DNA of 33,643 nucleotides, from positions 1 through 33,643 of the IMG/VR virus record IMGVR_UViG_3300046001_002224. One strand, 5' to 3'. The notes under the pieces were generated by a model. It saw only the letters and a list, made by a program, of their open reading frames with translations. It was not told the DNA's origin and did no database searches. The position numbers and the translations under genes are program-made. Positions 1 to 7,761 of the stretch are shown piece after piece (the stretch's first letter is position 1; every line of letters starts with the position of its first letter). The stretch comes from a virus.

Positions 1-126
1 AGCGTACATCGTAGTCAGTAGTATTGAAGTCAGTTTCAATACGTGCTAATATTTCAGTGCCTGTATAGTCATGGTCTAAAGTAGAATAGTTTAAGTCACC
101 TAGCTTAGCGTCACCTATTAAGTCTT
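1..126. repeat. Left copy of the 126-bp terminal overlap
   Basis: Bases 1-126 are identical to 33515-33640. Both copies lie inside one reading frame, and joining 1 to 33514 keeps that frame open. This is best explained as assembly overlap of a circular or circularly permuted genome rather than a biological terminal repeat. After the repeat the copies diverge: the last three bases of the window (cct) do not match 127-129 (taa). Confidence 0.95.
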
Positions 127-475
127 TAATGTTTACAACGTCACCATAAAACGATACTGTATAGCTTTCTCCGTTAGTAGATTTAATCTCAGACTTCTCT
201 AGTTGTATCTTACCTGTTCTAAATGGTATATGATCTATTTCTATTCTTGAATCCCTGCGCTTATTGTGGTCGATTACACCATCTAAGTCATTATTGAAAT
301 AGTACTCAAAGATTTGATTGTTTCTATCTGAACATGGTATTGTAAACGTTTGTGAGAAGTCTGTAAATACTTTACCTATATCTGTAATGTTTTGAACAGT
401 TGAGTTGACTACAATTTGTTCGTCACTGAATAAGTCTAGTATTTGATTCTCTACATAAATCTGTACACTTCGCAT
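1..475 (-). CDS. Tail/baseplate protein, N-terminal part of a gene crossing the join
   Basis: This is the first 158 codons of a 785-residue protein whose remainder lies at 31632-33514. The start ATG at 475-473 shares one base with the TAA stop (477-475) of the upstream gene, so the two are translationally coupled. The product begins MRSVQIYVENQILDLFSDEQ. No stop occurs down to base 1. From 475 to the GTG at 33491 across the join is 498 nt, exactly 166 codons. It resembles a large tail-associated protein conserved in Bacteroidota siphoviruses, but I cannot name the domain. Position between other tail genes and the tape measure supports a tail-tip or baseplate role. Confidence 0.85.
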   Translation of the reverse strand, partial: MRSVQIYVENQILDLFSDEQIVVNSTVQNITDIGKVFTDFSQTFTIPCSDRNNQIFEYYFNNDLDGVIDHNKRRDSRIEIDHIPFRTGKIQLEKSEIKSTNGESYTVSFYGDVVNIKDLIGDAKLGDLNYSTLDHDYTGTEILARIETDFNTTDYDVR

Positions 476-1509
476 TACATTACATTGTTTATGATGTCAT
501 TAGCATATTCAAACTCAATAGCATAGTTGATAACCTTATCATTGATTTTCTTCATCTTCTCAATTGATTTAGTCTTCATCTTTACAGGTTTGTTATCTAA
601 TAATATAACCTCAGAAAGCATTAACTGTTGTATTGCTTCGGAGTTGTTTTCTTCAACCCAACCCGTGTTAACTTTAACAGTAGCTGTTCCGTTGATATTC
701 ATAAACTTATTGTAACCTACCGAAGTATTATAGATAGGTGAGTCAGGCATTAACTGCCAATCTGAACCACTTACTTCTATGTTATCTCGCTTAGCCTTAA
801 AGAATATTAATCGTTGCCATACACCAAACTTATTAACGAAGTCACATTCGATAGGGGTGTATCTTGGTTCGCATTGAGTAGTGAATGTAAATGTTGCTAG
901 TGTTACTGAGCCTGAAGTGTTAAAGATGCTTAATGTATTACCCGTGGCAACATAAGAAGTATGCACCATTGGAACTTGCTTAATCACTCCCGATAAAGCT
1001 ACGTTAGTAGTAGCCCCCGTTCCTAATTGTGTGTATCTCGCTTCAAGTGTAGTAAGTGAGTTAACGAATACTGATACACTACCACCGTTATCATTCTCCT
1101 TTACATAGAAATCACCTGTTGACATGAATACATTATTGTAGATAGGATTTGAACCCTCCTCGAAATATCCATAACCATCAAAGCAAATGAACTCAGTTGT
1201 TGCGCTTAACACTCCATTAAGATAAGTCTTAGCAGTACAATAACAATAGTTAGCAACAGGCACAACAGCTTCTGAAGTAATCTCAGTGAATGAAGTATGT
1301 GAAATATAATTCCTTACAAATGGTGACACATTGAAGTAAACCGTTGTAGCTACTGTTGATGGTATCGGCTTACTAAGTGTTAATGTTGGAGTAGCTGGAA
1401 TACTTGCTGGTGAGTTCCAAATATATAAATCACATCTTACCGAATCGTTAGCTGAACCCGTTACTGATACGCTACGTGGTGAACGTGCAAATAGTTTTTC
1501 TAGTGCCAT
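475..1509 (-). CDS. Probable tail-tip/baseplate structural protein
   Basis: 344 residues, soluble and rich in Thr, Ser, Val and aromatic residues, as in beta-sandwich virion proteins. The C-terminal third (phrases such as KFGVWQRLIFFKA and NTGWVEENN, ending in EFEYAND) resembles a conserved Bacteroidota phage structural protein, from my memory of the family. Its ATG overlaps the stop of the 1509-2669 gene and its stop overlaps the start of the 785-residue protein, so it sits inside a coupled tail cassette. No enzymatic motif is seen. The exact tail position is inferred from context only. Confidence 0.7.
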   Translation of the reverse strand: MALEKLFARSPRSVSVTGSANDSVRCDLYIWNSPASIPATPTLTLSKPIPSTVATTVYFNVSPFVRNYISHTSFTEITSEAVVPVANYCYCTAKTYLNGVLSATTEFICFDGYGYFEEGSNPIYNNVFMSTGDFYVKENDNGGSVSVFVNSLTTLEARYTQLGTGATTNVALSGVIKQVPMVHTSYVATGNTLSIFNTSGSVTLATFTFTTQCEPRYTPIECDFVNKFGVWQRLIFFKAKRDNIEVSGSDWQLMPDSPIYNTSVGYNKFMNINGTATVKVNTGWVEENNSEAIQQLMLSEVILLDNKPVKMKTKSIEKMKKINDKVINYAIEFEYANDIINNVM

Positions 1510-2669
1510 TATTGTTTAACTTTTACTAATCTATATGATGTCTTTACTGATAGGTTGTTTGCACTTACATATGTTATTCTAGGAATAAAATCTACTTTTT
1601 CAGGTATCGCTATTAGATAGTCCATATCATCAAAATATAACGTACCAAACTGTAACTCAAAAGGAAATCTTAAACGTGGTGATTCCGTCCATGGTTTATA
1701 GTAGAAATATCCATCTGCTGAACCTGTTGTTGCCCCTCTAAGATTTGCTGTGATTCTATCAATAAATACTTTACTACCTGTTGGAACAGAATAAGCAGCA
1801 CAATACGATTGTCCTAAACCTGCATCAATAGTCCAAAATATATTAGCGGGTGTTGCCGTATGTCTTAGTGTGATTAATCCAACATTGATAGTCGAACCAT
1901 TATCGAAGTATGCAAAGTTTGAACGCCAAATATTATGACCTAGCGCATACGTTCCAGCACCTGTAACGGCTATACTGCCAAACGTATAATCTGTATCGGT
2001 ATCAGTTGCCATGTAAGAATAGTAAACTGTTCCTGTATCTGCACCTGCTACAACAATTTCACCTGCTGCTGCCGTTGCAACAAATCCTGTATAAACACCG
2101 CCTGAACTCCACAAATCTTCAGGAACAGAACCTGTATCAACATCAGCATTAAACCCATCTTTTATAGTTACGTTATGACCTTGTACTAATCCATTAGCTA
2201 GATTAAGATTAAAGTCAATAGGACGTGTTACAAGTGTATCAGCATCTTGTTGAATAGATTGGTTAAGATTGCTAGTTAATGATTGGTAAGAACCTAGTAA
2301 AGTTTGTAATCTTAGGTATGTTTGATTGCTTGCTGAAGTATTCTCAAATCTAACTCTAAAGTATCTACGTGTTACGGTAATACGATGCACTTCATTTACA
2401 TTAGCTGCTACTGCATAAGTTAGTGTAGAATCCCAATTAGTACCATCAATAGAGAAGTCAACGTATAGTATGCCTACTTGGTCAGTCTTACAAGCTACAA
2501 CTACTGAGGTATAACCACTAGCATCTTCTGAAGTTCCTGTAAAAGTAGCTCCAGCATTTAATAAAGTAGAGGTACTGTTAACTGTCGATGTTGAACTATT
2601 AGCTAACATTCCATCAGTCAACCCCTCTAGGTATGTTGTCCTATATTCAATATTGTATCTAGTTGCCAT
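1509..2669 (-). CDS. Virion structural protein, probable tail or fibre component
   Basis: 386 residues. The N-terminal roughly 140 residues have an alternating beta pattern (TSVVVACKTDQVGILYVDF, then SIDGTNWDST) seen in phage fibre or baseplate beta-sandwich domains. The rest is Gly/Thr-rich beta structure without a motif I can name. The start overlaps the gp10-like gene by 11 bp and the stop abuts the next tail gene. A role in the tail tip or host contact is likely from context. It could also be a tail decoration protein. Confidence 0.6.
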   Translation of the reverse strand: MATRYNIEYRTTYLEGLTDGMLANSSTSTVNSTSTLLNAGATFTGTSEDASGYTSVVVACKTDQVGILYVDFSIDGTNWDSTLTYAVAANVNEVHRITVTRRYFRVRFENTSASNQTYLRLQTLLGSYQSLTSNLNQSIQQDADTLVTRPIDFNLNLANGLVQGHNVTIKDGFNADVDTGSVPEDLWSSGGVYTGFVATAAAGEIVVAGADTGTVYYSYMATDTDTDYTFGSIAVTGAGTYALGHNIWRSNFAYFDNGSTINVGLITLRHTATPANIFWTIDAGLGQSYCAAYSVPTGSKVFIDRITANLRGATTGSADGYFYYKPWTESPRLRFPFELQFGTLYFDDMDYLIAIPEKVDFIPRITYVSANNLSVKTSYRLVKVKQ

Positions 2670-3168
2670 ATTTCTTTAAAGTATATTCTAAAAACTCATC
2701 TATATCTAATCCGAATGCTTCTATCACATCGTCACCTAATCTCTTATAGGCTAATTCAAAAGGACGGGTAAAGAAAAGACTTGGTTTGATTCCATTGTTA
2801 AAGACTGACCTAGCAATTAGGTAGCTTAATGATTTATGTGTGATGAATCGTCCTTTCTTATCTCTACCCTTTATTCCTTTTCTCTTAATCCACGCTTCAA
2901 ATACATGAGCAGGTGGTTGTTTATTTGTATAGCTAAACGGTGTATTGTACTTCTTCTTCTTACCGCTAACTCCTTGGTCTTGAAATTGACCGTAGATAGG
3001 CATTTCAAAGCCTAATTCAAAGCTATTAGCACTAACCTTTAGAAAGCTACTCATCTCGTTATAAAGTGTCTTAGATGCGTTCTTTTTATTCCTAGTTAGA
3101 TTCTTCCTAGCTTCGGTAATAACGTGCTTTCTAAAAGCGTTTAACTCATCCTCTACGTTAGATAGCAT
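2659..3168 (-). CDS. HK97 gp10-like tail completion protein
   Basis: 169 residues, basic, with an N-terminal helix rich in Lys and Arg. The motif YGQFQDQGVSGKKKKYNTP and the downstream PPAHVFEAWI fit the HK97 gp10/tail-completion family, where the YGxFxDxG segment is typical. Such proteins terminate the tail at the head-proximal end. Its ATG (3168-3166) lies 8 bp upstream of the stop of the -1 frame of the chaperone-like gene, so translation is probably coupled. Followed by tail structural genes. Confidence 0.65.
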   Translation of the reverse strand: MLSNVEDELNAFRKHVITEARKNLTRNKKNASKTLYNEMSSFLKVSANSFELGFEMPIYGQFQDQGVSGKKKKYNTPFSYTNKQPPAHVFEAWIKRKGIKGRDKKGRFITHKSLSYLIARSVFNNGIKPSLFFTRPFELAYKRLGDDVIEAFGLDIDEFLEYTLKKYGN

Positions 3169-3906
3169 TCTTTCTCTTTAATCGTTTTAATTCAAGTTTG
3201 TTCTTTTGGTCTTCAAATACTAAGAAGTTCAAACAAGCTAATAATGGAAGTCTTGTAACTTCGTCAAATTTTGTAAGGTCACCTCTAGCGATTGCGTATA
3301 TAGATTGATACCATCCCCAGGACTTGTTGAACTGTTCTTCTTCTGAGTAGCCATCTTGATTGCTTCCACCTCCAAAGAGTGTAGCGTAGCCATCAGTAAT
3401 TCGTTGTTTAAATTGTAAAAAAAAACCATCGCACCCATTACGACATCAAGTGGTGCATACTGCATAACCTCCGAATAAGTAGCAGTACCTTCATACGGTT
3501 CAATCTCGTACTTATCACCTTTAGTCTTTACAATAGGTCTAAACATAACCGCCATAGCTTTGTGCATTGTGTCCCACTCAGCTATGTTAGTTTCTATGTC
3601 AATGTACTCACCGTATTCTATATCTTCTAAGCAAGGAATGAATCCAAACTCCTTACCTCCTAACTCAAATCTATGAATGAATTTCTTTTCATCGTTAAAC
3701 ATTTCGTTAAGATGTTCAACCGTTTCATTAATTGATCTTGCATTAAAGTAAACAACCTGAGATAGTTTAATCTTACAGAAGATACTAATCATCTTTTGAT
3801 TGATAAACTCCTCTGAATCTTCTTTATCTACCAAGCGCATAAACAACTGATACTGTTCAAGTGTAAGGTCATTAAGTTTAGATGGTATAGTAATCTCTAC
3901 ATTCAT
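3158..3906 (-). CDS. Frameshifted long form of tail-chaperone-like protein (gpGT-like)
   Basis: A -1 slip on nine T (3425-3417 read on the minus strand) joins codons 1-163 of the 3238-3906 gene to an overlapping frame of 86 codons ending in TAA at 3160-3158, giving about 249 residues. The -1 extension reads like real protein: an acidic stretch (DGYSEEEQF), an aromatic core (KSWGWYQSIYAIARGDL, then FDEVTRLPLL) and a charged helix (FEDQKNKLELKRLKRKNAI). It contains no ATG. The only plausible internal initiator is a GTG five codons upstream of the slip point. This matches the gpG/gpGT layout of tail assembly chaperones, but sits just after terminase rather than next to the tape measure. Confidence 0.6.
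3238..3906 (-). CDS. Tail-assembly-chaperone-like protein, zero-frame short form
   Basis: 222 residues starting MNVEITIPSKLNDLTLEQYQ. The N-terminal part (FGFIPCLEDIEYGEYIDIET, then MHKAMAVMFRPIV) recalls a protein family found beside tail genes in Bacteroidota phages. After the T9 run the zero frame adds about 59 residues (from YNLNNELLMATLHSLE to the end, including GDGINLYTQSLEVTLQ) before TAA at 3238. Both frames after the slip look protein-like, as expected for a gene making two products. Function as a tail assembly chaperone is inferred from the frameshift architecture and neighbours, not from a recognised motif. Confidence 0.75.
   Translation of the reverse strand: MNVEITIPSKLNDLTLEQYQLFMRLVDKEDSEEFINQKMISIFCKIKLSQVVYFNARSINETVEHLNEMFNDEKKFIHRFELGGKEFGFIPCLEDIEYGEYIDIETNIAEWDTMHKAMAVMFRPIVKTKGDKYEIEPYEGTATYSEVMQYAPLDVVMGAMVFFYNLNNELLMATLHSLEVEAIKMATQKKNSSTSPGDGINLYTQSLEVTLQNLTKLQDFHY
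3417..3425 (-). promoter_or_regulatory. T9 slippery sequence for -1 frameshifting
   Basis: The minus strand reads ATG GTT TTT TTT TAC in the zero frame. Slipping back one base gives the codon TTA and then an open frame of 86 codons. A homopolymer of U heptamers is a standard -1 slippery site. No downstream stimulatory hairpin was established. A homopolymer-length error in the assembly is the main alternative. Confidence 0.6.
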
Positions 3907-3938
3907 ATTATTATAACTAAAATTGTTTAATTCTGTTG

Positions 3939-5144
3939 TTAATAGATAGCGTAGTTACCTCGGTTGGGGTTTTCTAACTGATAAGTAACTGCATAACGTA
4001 TAGCATCAATAGCATGGTTAAAGTTATCTATTGGAGTTTTAGACTTCTTTTCTAACCACGAGTAGTTATTAAGTTCTTTGTGTAACTCTATGCTTTCAGG
4101 GTCAATAATTAGATCGTAGTCTTGTAGTATTGAGATACCATGAGTAACAGAACCTTGACCTTTGACTGCTTCAAGTATGTTTAATCCTTTAGCTCTAAGT
4201 TCGTTTATTAGTCGTGGTTCAGCGCTATCAGCAATGGTTAAACTATCTCCAGCAACACGCTTGTTAATATCATATAAGTCTGAAGTAGTTAATCCCGTCT
4301 GATATAAGTGTAGCTTAATGTATATCTTCTTATTAGTCTTATCAATAGATGTTTCAACTAATGTACTAGGGTCATTACTAAACCCATAATCTTGACCGAA
4401 TACTGAAGTGCCTACATTAACAAAGTCACCTATCTTCCAATTGGTAAAGATAACACCTTCAGCTTTATCTAACCAACCACCCATTATCTGATGCTTAAAC
4501 TTCTCAGGTCTATGCGCTTTGATTTGCTCTATCTGGTCAAGGAATGATTTAGACAGGTTATCAATGTTATCCAAGTAGGTTGTATGTATGTAGGTAGTAT
4601 CACCATTCACTAATGTACTACCTTCTTGAATACCTTTAGACTCGAAGAACCTGCTAAATATCCAGTGTTCTTTCGTTGTTGGGTTAAGTATCAGTATTAC
4701 CCTATTCTGTTTTGTTCTATGCCGAATAGATAAGTCAATTTTATCGAATACATCCTCATCTGTTAACTCTTCAGCCTCATCTAATACCCAAGTTGTTACG
4801 CCTTGTAATGATTTAAGATTAGCTGTCTGAGTTCCTGAAGAAGTCTTAATACCTTTGAAGATAATCTTACTCCCTGTTACAGTATTTATAATCTCATCTT
4901 TAGTGATTACAAAGTTAGCAGTCAATCCCATTAGTTCAATCTTCTCAATGAACTCAGGAATGATTGAGATATGAGCAGAAACTAAAGTATATCTAGTGAA
5001 TAGTATTACATGGTCACTTTCAAATGTAAGCAACTCTATAAATGAAGTTACACTAAAGGACTTAGAACTACCTCTACCTCCTGTTACTATAAAATATCTA
5101 CTATCAGAACCTAGATTCTTATACTTATCATTTAGAGTTACCAA
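3939..5144 (-). CDS. terL: Terminase large subunit (ATPase and nuclease)
   Basis: 401 residues; drives genome packaging at the portal. The N-terminal ATPase has a Walker A (GGRGSSKS, about residues 22-29), a Walker B (TWVLDEAEE, about 118-126) and a coupling motif in ILILNPTT. The C-terminal RNase H-like nuclease has its first acidic residue in FGQDYGFSNDPS (about 250-261), a second in IADSAEPRLI and a third in HAIDAIRYA near the end. Length and motifs fit the PBSX/Terminase_3 type. It overlaps the small subunit gene by 17 bp and precedes the frameshift gene. Confidence 0.95.
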   Translation of the reverse strand: MVTLNDKYKNLGSDSRYFIVTGGRGSSKSFSVTSFIELLTFESDHVILFTRYTLVSAHISIIPEFIEKIELMGLTANFVITKDEIINTVTGSKIIFKGIKTSSGTQTANLKSLQGVTTWVLDEAEELTDEDVFDKIDLSIRHRTKQNRVILILNPTTKEHWIFSRFFESKGIQEGSTLVNGDTTYIHTTYLDNIDNLSKSFLDQIEQIKAHRPEKFKHQIMGGWLDKAEGVIFTNWKIGDFVNVGTSVFGQDYGFSNDPSTLVETSIDKTNKKIYIKLHLYQTGLTTSDLYDINKRVAGDSLTIADSAEPRLINELRAKGLNILEAVKGQGSVTHGISILQDYDLIIDPESIELHKELNNYSWLEKKSKTPIDNFNHAIDAIRYAVTYQLENPNRGNYAIY

Positions 5145-5406
5145 ACTTAAGATAGTTCTTTATATCGAAATCAATTAGTTCGTGTTGGTTATGTACTGTT
5201 TCTTTTGGTTTGCCAAATAGATGTTCAGCTACAAACATTTTACCACGCTCAAAACTAAGCAAGTCAGCAGCAAAAGCCATTCTTGCTTCATCATCAGTTC
5301 CACCGTATATCTTCTTAATCGTTTGAGTAAAAATATAATTCGCTTTCTCCTCATCCGCTTTAGGCTTTCTACCATTACCAGGTATTGCTCCACCTTTTCC
5401 AGCCAT
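5128..5406 (-). CDS. terS: Probable terminase small subunit
   Basis: 92 residues. The basic N-terminus (GNGRKPKADEEK) and the C-terminal phrase AEHLFGKPKETVHNQHE are typical of short terminase small subunits in Bacteroidota phages, which bind DNA and recruit the large subunit. The gene directly precedes and overlaps terL by 17 bp. No clear HTH can be assigned by eye, so the call leans on position and on similarity remembered rather than searched. Confidence 0.7.
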   Translation of the reverse strand: MAGKGGAIPGNGRKPKADEEKANYIFTQTIKKIYGGTDDEARMAFAADLLSFERGKMFVAEHLFGKPKETVHNQHELIDFDIKNYLKFGNSK

Positions 5407-5429
5407 TGTTTTTAGTATTGTTTAAACAA

Positions 5430-5618
5430 TCAATTCTCACTATACTGCATCTCAGTAAATGTTTCCTTACTAACTTCATTGAACTCTAATAGTTTAGAAT
5501 CACAATCGAAGTACACTACATAAGAATAACCCAAAACCTTAAGATTTGTTTTAAGTGCTTCCCATGTACTCATGTGTAAGTCAGGATTCACTACTGCTAT
5601 GTAGTACTTCATCTTCAT
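5430..5618 (-). CDS. Small protein of unknown function
   Basis: 62 residues starting MKMKYYIAVVNPDLH. It looks like a compact alpha/beta fold with a strand (YYIAVV), a helix (STWEALKTNLKVLG) and a strand (SYVVYFD). It overlaps the upstream gene by 38 bp and lies 23 bp before terS, so it belongs to the terminase-leader operon. I do not recognise it. Confidence 0.6.
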   Translation of the reverse strand: MKMKYYIAVVNPDLHMSTWEALKTNLKVLGYSYVVYFDCDSKLLEFNEVSKETFTEMQYSEN

Positions 5619-5967
5619 ATACTTTCATTACTCGTTTAAGCTCATTGTGAACATCTCTAAAACAATCTGAGCAACTTGTAGAAGGTTTCTTTATCTGAAA
5701 TACTCTATTGTATATCTCGAGTACTTTCAATTGCTTAGACGCTGTTACTTCATTAGTAGTTGTCTTGAAGTATTCAACTAACCAATTGTATTCATGTTCG
5801 AGTAAGCATTGATTATGACGATACGGGAAGATAGCGTTAAGTTTCTCTTTACGTTTATCACATCCACAATCTTCTCCAGCTATAAACTTAACTGCTTTAT
5901 CTATTCCTGTTGCTTCGGTTATCTTAGCGATAGTATCTCCTAAGCCTTTACTTTTTGGTCTTGCCAT
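5581..5967 (-). CDS. Conserved phage protein upstream of terminase, Cys-rich
   Basis: 128 residues starting MARPKSKGLGDTIAKITEAT. It contains a CGC cluster near residue 34, a central Cys and a CSDC motif near residue 100, so it may bind zinc. This N-terminus recurs in Bacteroidota phages just before terminase genes, as far as I remember. A role in packaging or late gene expression is possible but unproven. It overlaps its neighbours on both sides. Confidence 0.7.
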   Translation of the reverse strand: MARPKSKGLGDTIAKITEATGIDKAVKFIAGEDCGCDKRKEKLNAIFPYRHNQCLLEHEYNWLVEYFKTTTNEVTASKQLKVLEIYNRVFQIKKPSTSCSDCFRDVHNELKRVMKVYEDEVLHSSSES

Positions 5968-6121
5968 TATTCTCTTGTATTAATACATTTATAACCATCA
6001 TCTTAGCAGCTAAGTAATGATTATCCATTAGGTTAAAATTATCTTGTTTAGTGCATTCTACTAACTGCGCCCCTGTCGTTTCTAATTGTTCACGCAGGAA
6101 CTTATCTACTTGTTTATTCAT
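5948..6121 (-). CDS. Small unknown protein, 57 residues
   Basis: The ATG at 6121-6119 begins MNKQVDKFLREQLETTGAQL and the frame ends with TAA at 5950-5948. It overlaps the upstream 47-residue gene by 8 bp and the downstream 128-residue gene by 20 bp, which is the packing of a real coupled gene. Predicted largely helical. No family recognised. Confidence 0.65.
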   Translation of the reverse strand: MNKQVDKFLREQLETTGAQLVECTKQDNFNLMDNHYLAAKMMVINVLIQENNGKTKK

Positions 6122-6257
6122 AATTCTTTAGTGCTAATTTAATAATATCTTTCATTTGTTCAACCGCTTCATCATGTGTACATTTAGCGATATGTTTACC
6201 GTCTATAATATCGAATCGAATACTATTGAATAGTTCTAGCAGTGCTTTGTCAATCAT
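6114..6257 (-). CDS. Small unknown protein, 47 residues
   Basis: Begins MIDKALLELFNSIRFDIIDG and ends at TAA 6116-6114. Its ATG overlaps the upstream stop in an ATGA arrangement (6257-6254), supporting coupled translation. It looks like a short amphipathic helical protein with a DGKHIAKCTHDEA turn. Function unknown. Confidence 0.65.
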   Translation of the reverse strand: MIDKALLELFNSIRFDIIDGKHIAKCTHDEAVEQMKDIIKLALKNYE

Positions 6258-6493
6258 AACTTCTCTAATTCTTTCATGACTTCTTGCCAATATTTAGTAT
6301 TATTAATCATTACCCATTCAGCTTGAGTTATCTTGTCCTCAGTAAAAGATAATACATTCTCAAATACAACAGGGTTAGATTTGATAATTTCATCAACTGC
6401 GTTTATAGCGCATTGAATATTTTGACCTCTACACATATCAAAGTCAATAGACATTTTATGTAATAGATAATCAGCTTTCTCTTTTGCCGTCAT
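6254..6493 (-). CDS. Small protein of a YW-box family (three copies in this genome)
   Basis: 79 residues. The N-terminal helix (EKADYLLHKM), the central QCAINAVDEII and the C-terminal KYWQEVMKELEKL match, in the same order, the plus-strand protein at 25490-25759. They match the 7309-7497 protein more weakly. Such small phage proteins are common in Bacteroidota phages and have no assigned role. The start overlaps the sigma-like gene stop by 4 bp. Confidence 0.7.
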   Translation of the reverse strand: MTAKEKADYLLHKMSIDFDMCRGQNIQCAINAVDEIIKSNPVVFENVLSFTEDKITQAEWVMINNTKYWQEVMKELEKL

Positions 6494-7023
6494 AACAATT
6501 CATAATCTTGGTTAAAGTAATCTTCTATATCTTCACCGACTTCTTTACGTAGTCTAGCTTTACAATTCTTAATAGTGTGGAATACTGATGTTAAGGATAT
6601 ATTAGTCTCAGCTTCTATATCTCTCATTGACATTCCACTTATTAAGTAAAGGTCGAACAGTTTAATATCGTACCAATGCCAATTGGATTTAGATGCGTCC
6701 ACTTTGCTTAGTAACTCACCGTACGCTTGTTCACTGTGCAGACTATCTATAAAAGGAAAATCCCCTAAGTCTTCAATGTTTAACTTTTGAATCTTAGAGG
6801 ATTGTTTCTTGTATGAGATAAAAATAGATCGTAGCGTAAAATAAATATAACCTTTATTAACCTGGTTATCCTTTACTATCTTAGCTTCGGTTGTATAGTT
6901 CAAACATCGTAAGTACATTTCTTGTACTATATCTTCAGCGTAATCATTACAGCCCCAAGACTTAACAAGCTTAACCCATTCACTATGATGCTTCGATATG
7001 TAGGACAACCAGTCTGCGTTCAC
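6490..7023 (-). CDS. Sigma-70-like RNA polymerase factor, candidate late regulator
   Basis: 177 residues from the GTG at 7023-7021. Region 2-like sequence is CNDYAEDIVQEMYLR (about 25-39) followed by GYIYFTLRSIFISYKKQ. The C-terminal region 4-like HTH is at about 122-162 (LFDLYLISGMSMRDIEAETN, then SVFHTIKNCKARLRK). The frame stays open further upstream to a TTG, but a TATATTTG box at 7062-7055 would put the transcript start downstream of that TTG, favouring the GTG. It stands at the head of the run into the terminase genes, so control of late transcription is a reasonable inference. An ECF-like factor for a few genes is the alternative. Confidence 0.75.
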   Translation of the reverse strand: MNADWLSYISKHHSEWVKLVKSWGCNDYAEDIVQEMYLRCLNYTTEAKIVKDNQVNKGYIYFTLRSIFISYKKQSSKIQKLNIEDLGDFPFIDSLHSEQAYGELLSKVDASKSNWHWYDIKLFDLYLISGMSMRDIEAETNISLTSVFHTIKNCKARLRKEVGEDIEDYFNQDYELL

Positions 7024-7054
7024 GGTGCTAATATAAGTAAATATATCGAACAAA

Positions 7055-7062
7055 CAAATATA
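7055..7062 (-). promoter_or_regulatory. TATATTTG -7 box before the sigma-like gene
   Basis: An exact match to the Bacteroidota -7 consensus TAnnTTTG on the minus strand, 31 bp before the GTG at 7023. No TTTG or TTG is found at the expected 19-21 bp spacing upstream, and the early operator is absent here, so its activation may differ from the other early promoters. Confidence 0.55.
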
Positions 7063-7099
7063 ATTGCACTAATTATAATAAATGTGTTGTATAGTTGTT

Positions 7100-7312
7100 T
7101 CATTTGTCAAAGGTTTCGTTGTAGTAATCAATTTCAAAGTCATCATTTTGACACTCTAATTCTCTTTCATAACAATAGTTATATCCATTAGTAAACGCAT
7201 CTTCAATCTGTTGCTTCTCCATTTCTTTGGCTTTGTTAAATAAAGATTCTGAATTATAAATATCATATCTAATTTTTAATTCTTCAAATAACCATTCTAC
7301 TGCTGTTTTCAT
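7100..7312 (-). CDS. Small conserved phage protein, unknown
   Basis: 70 residues starting MKTAVEWLFEELKIRY. The MKTAVEWL opening, a central KAKEMEKQQIEDAF helix and an acidic tail form a type of small protein often seen in Flavobacteriia phages. No function is known to me. It overlaps the upstream gene by 4 bp (ATGA) and is the last gene before the sigma-factor promoter. Confidence 0.75.
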   Translation of the reverse strand: MKTAVEWLFEELKIRYDIYNSESLFNKAKEMEKQQIEDAFTNGYNYCYERELECQNDDFEIDYYNETFDK

Positions 7313-7497
7313 GCCTCCATCTCATTAAGTTCATCCATAACATCACCCCAATATTGGAATGCGTGTGAGTTGGCTTCGGTTGGGTCGAGTTGTAGCAAGT
7401 AATGACAAACACTTATAAGGTGCTTACAAGTTACCTTAGAACTCTCTAATCCTTTTGCATCTACCATCTCTTTTGCTTTTAGTTTTGCTTCGGTCAT
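7309..7497 (-). CDS. Small unknown protein, distant YW-box relative
   Basis: 62 residues starting MTEAKLKAKEMVDAKGLESS. A central helix with two Cys is followed by FQYWGDVMDELNEMEA, which resembles the C-terminal YWxxVxxxL box of the proteins at 6254-6493 and 25490-25759. It overlaps genes on both sides by 4 bp, so it is part of one translationally coupled early operon. Function unknown. Confidence 0.7.
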   Translation of the reverse strand: MTEAKLKAKEMVDAKGLESSKVTCKHLISVCHYLLQLDPTEANSHAFQYWGDVMDELNEMEA

Positions 7498-7760
7498 AAC
7501 TCTCTAATATAATCTTCGTTACTCTGATAGTGGTAGTCCAGCGCATCCTGTTCCATCTCTGACCAATCAACATATTCGTACATAGTCTTAGCTAGTATCT
7601 CTAAGTTAACCAAGTCACGGTCTGATTCATGTACAAAGTCAATTGAATGAATCGTAATGTAATCGGGTCTAAGTGTAAAGTCGCAATAACTAACTTCGAT
7701 GTCATCTTCTAATCGTATCTCAAATGATGTTTGAGTGCCTGTGAATCCGTATAAACGCAT
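7494..7760 (-). CDS. Small unknown acidic protein
   Basis: 88 residues starting MRLYGFTGTQTSFEIRLEDD. The N-terminal half looks like beta strands and the C-terminal half like acidic helix (NLEILAKTMYEYVDWSEMEQ). It starts 1 bp after the stop of the 7762-7992 gene and overlaps the next gene by 4 bp. A strongly acidic small early protein could be a binder of a host protein, but nothing in the sequence shows that. Confidence 0.7.
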   Translation of the reverse strand: MRLYGFTGTQTSFEIRLEDDIEVSYCDFTLRPDYITIHSIDFVHESDRDLVNLEILAKTMYEYVDWSEMEQDALDYHYQSNEDYIREL

Positions 7761-7761
7761 C

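Noticed and set aside
1-126. Biological direct terminal repeat
   Set aside because: Both copies fall in the middle of one gene that is continuous across the join, and the length is close to common assembler k-mer sizes. Assembly overlap is simpler.
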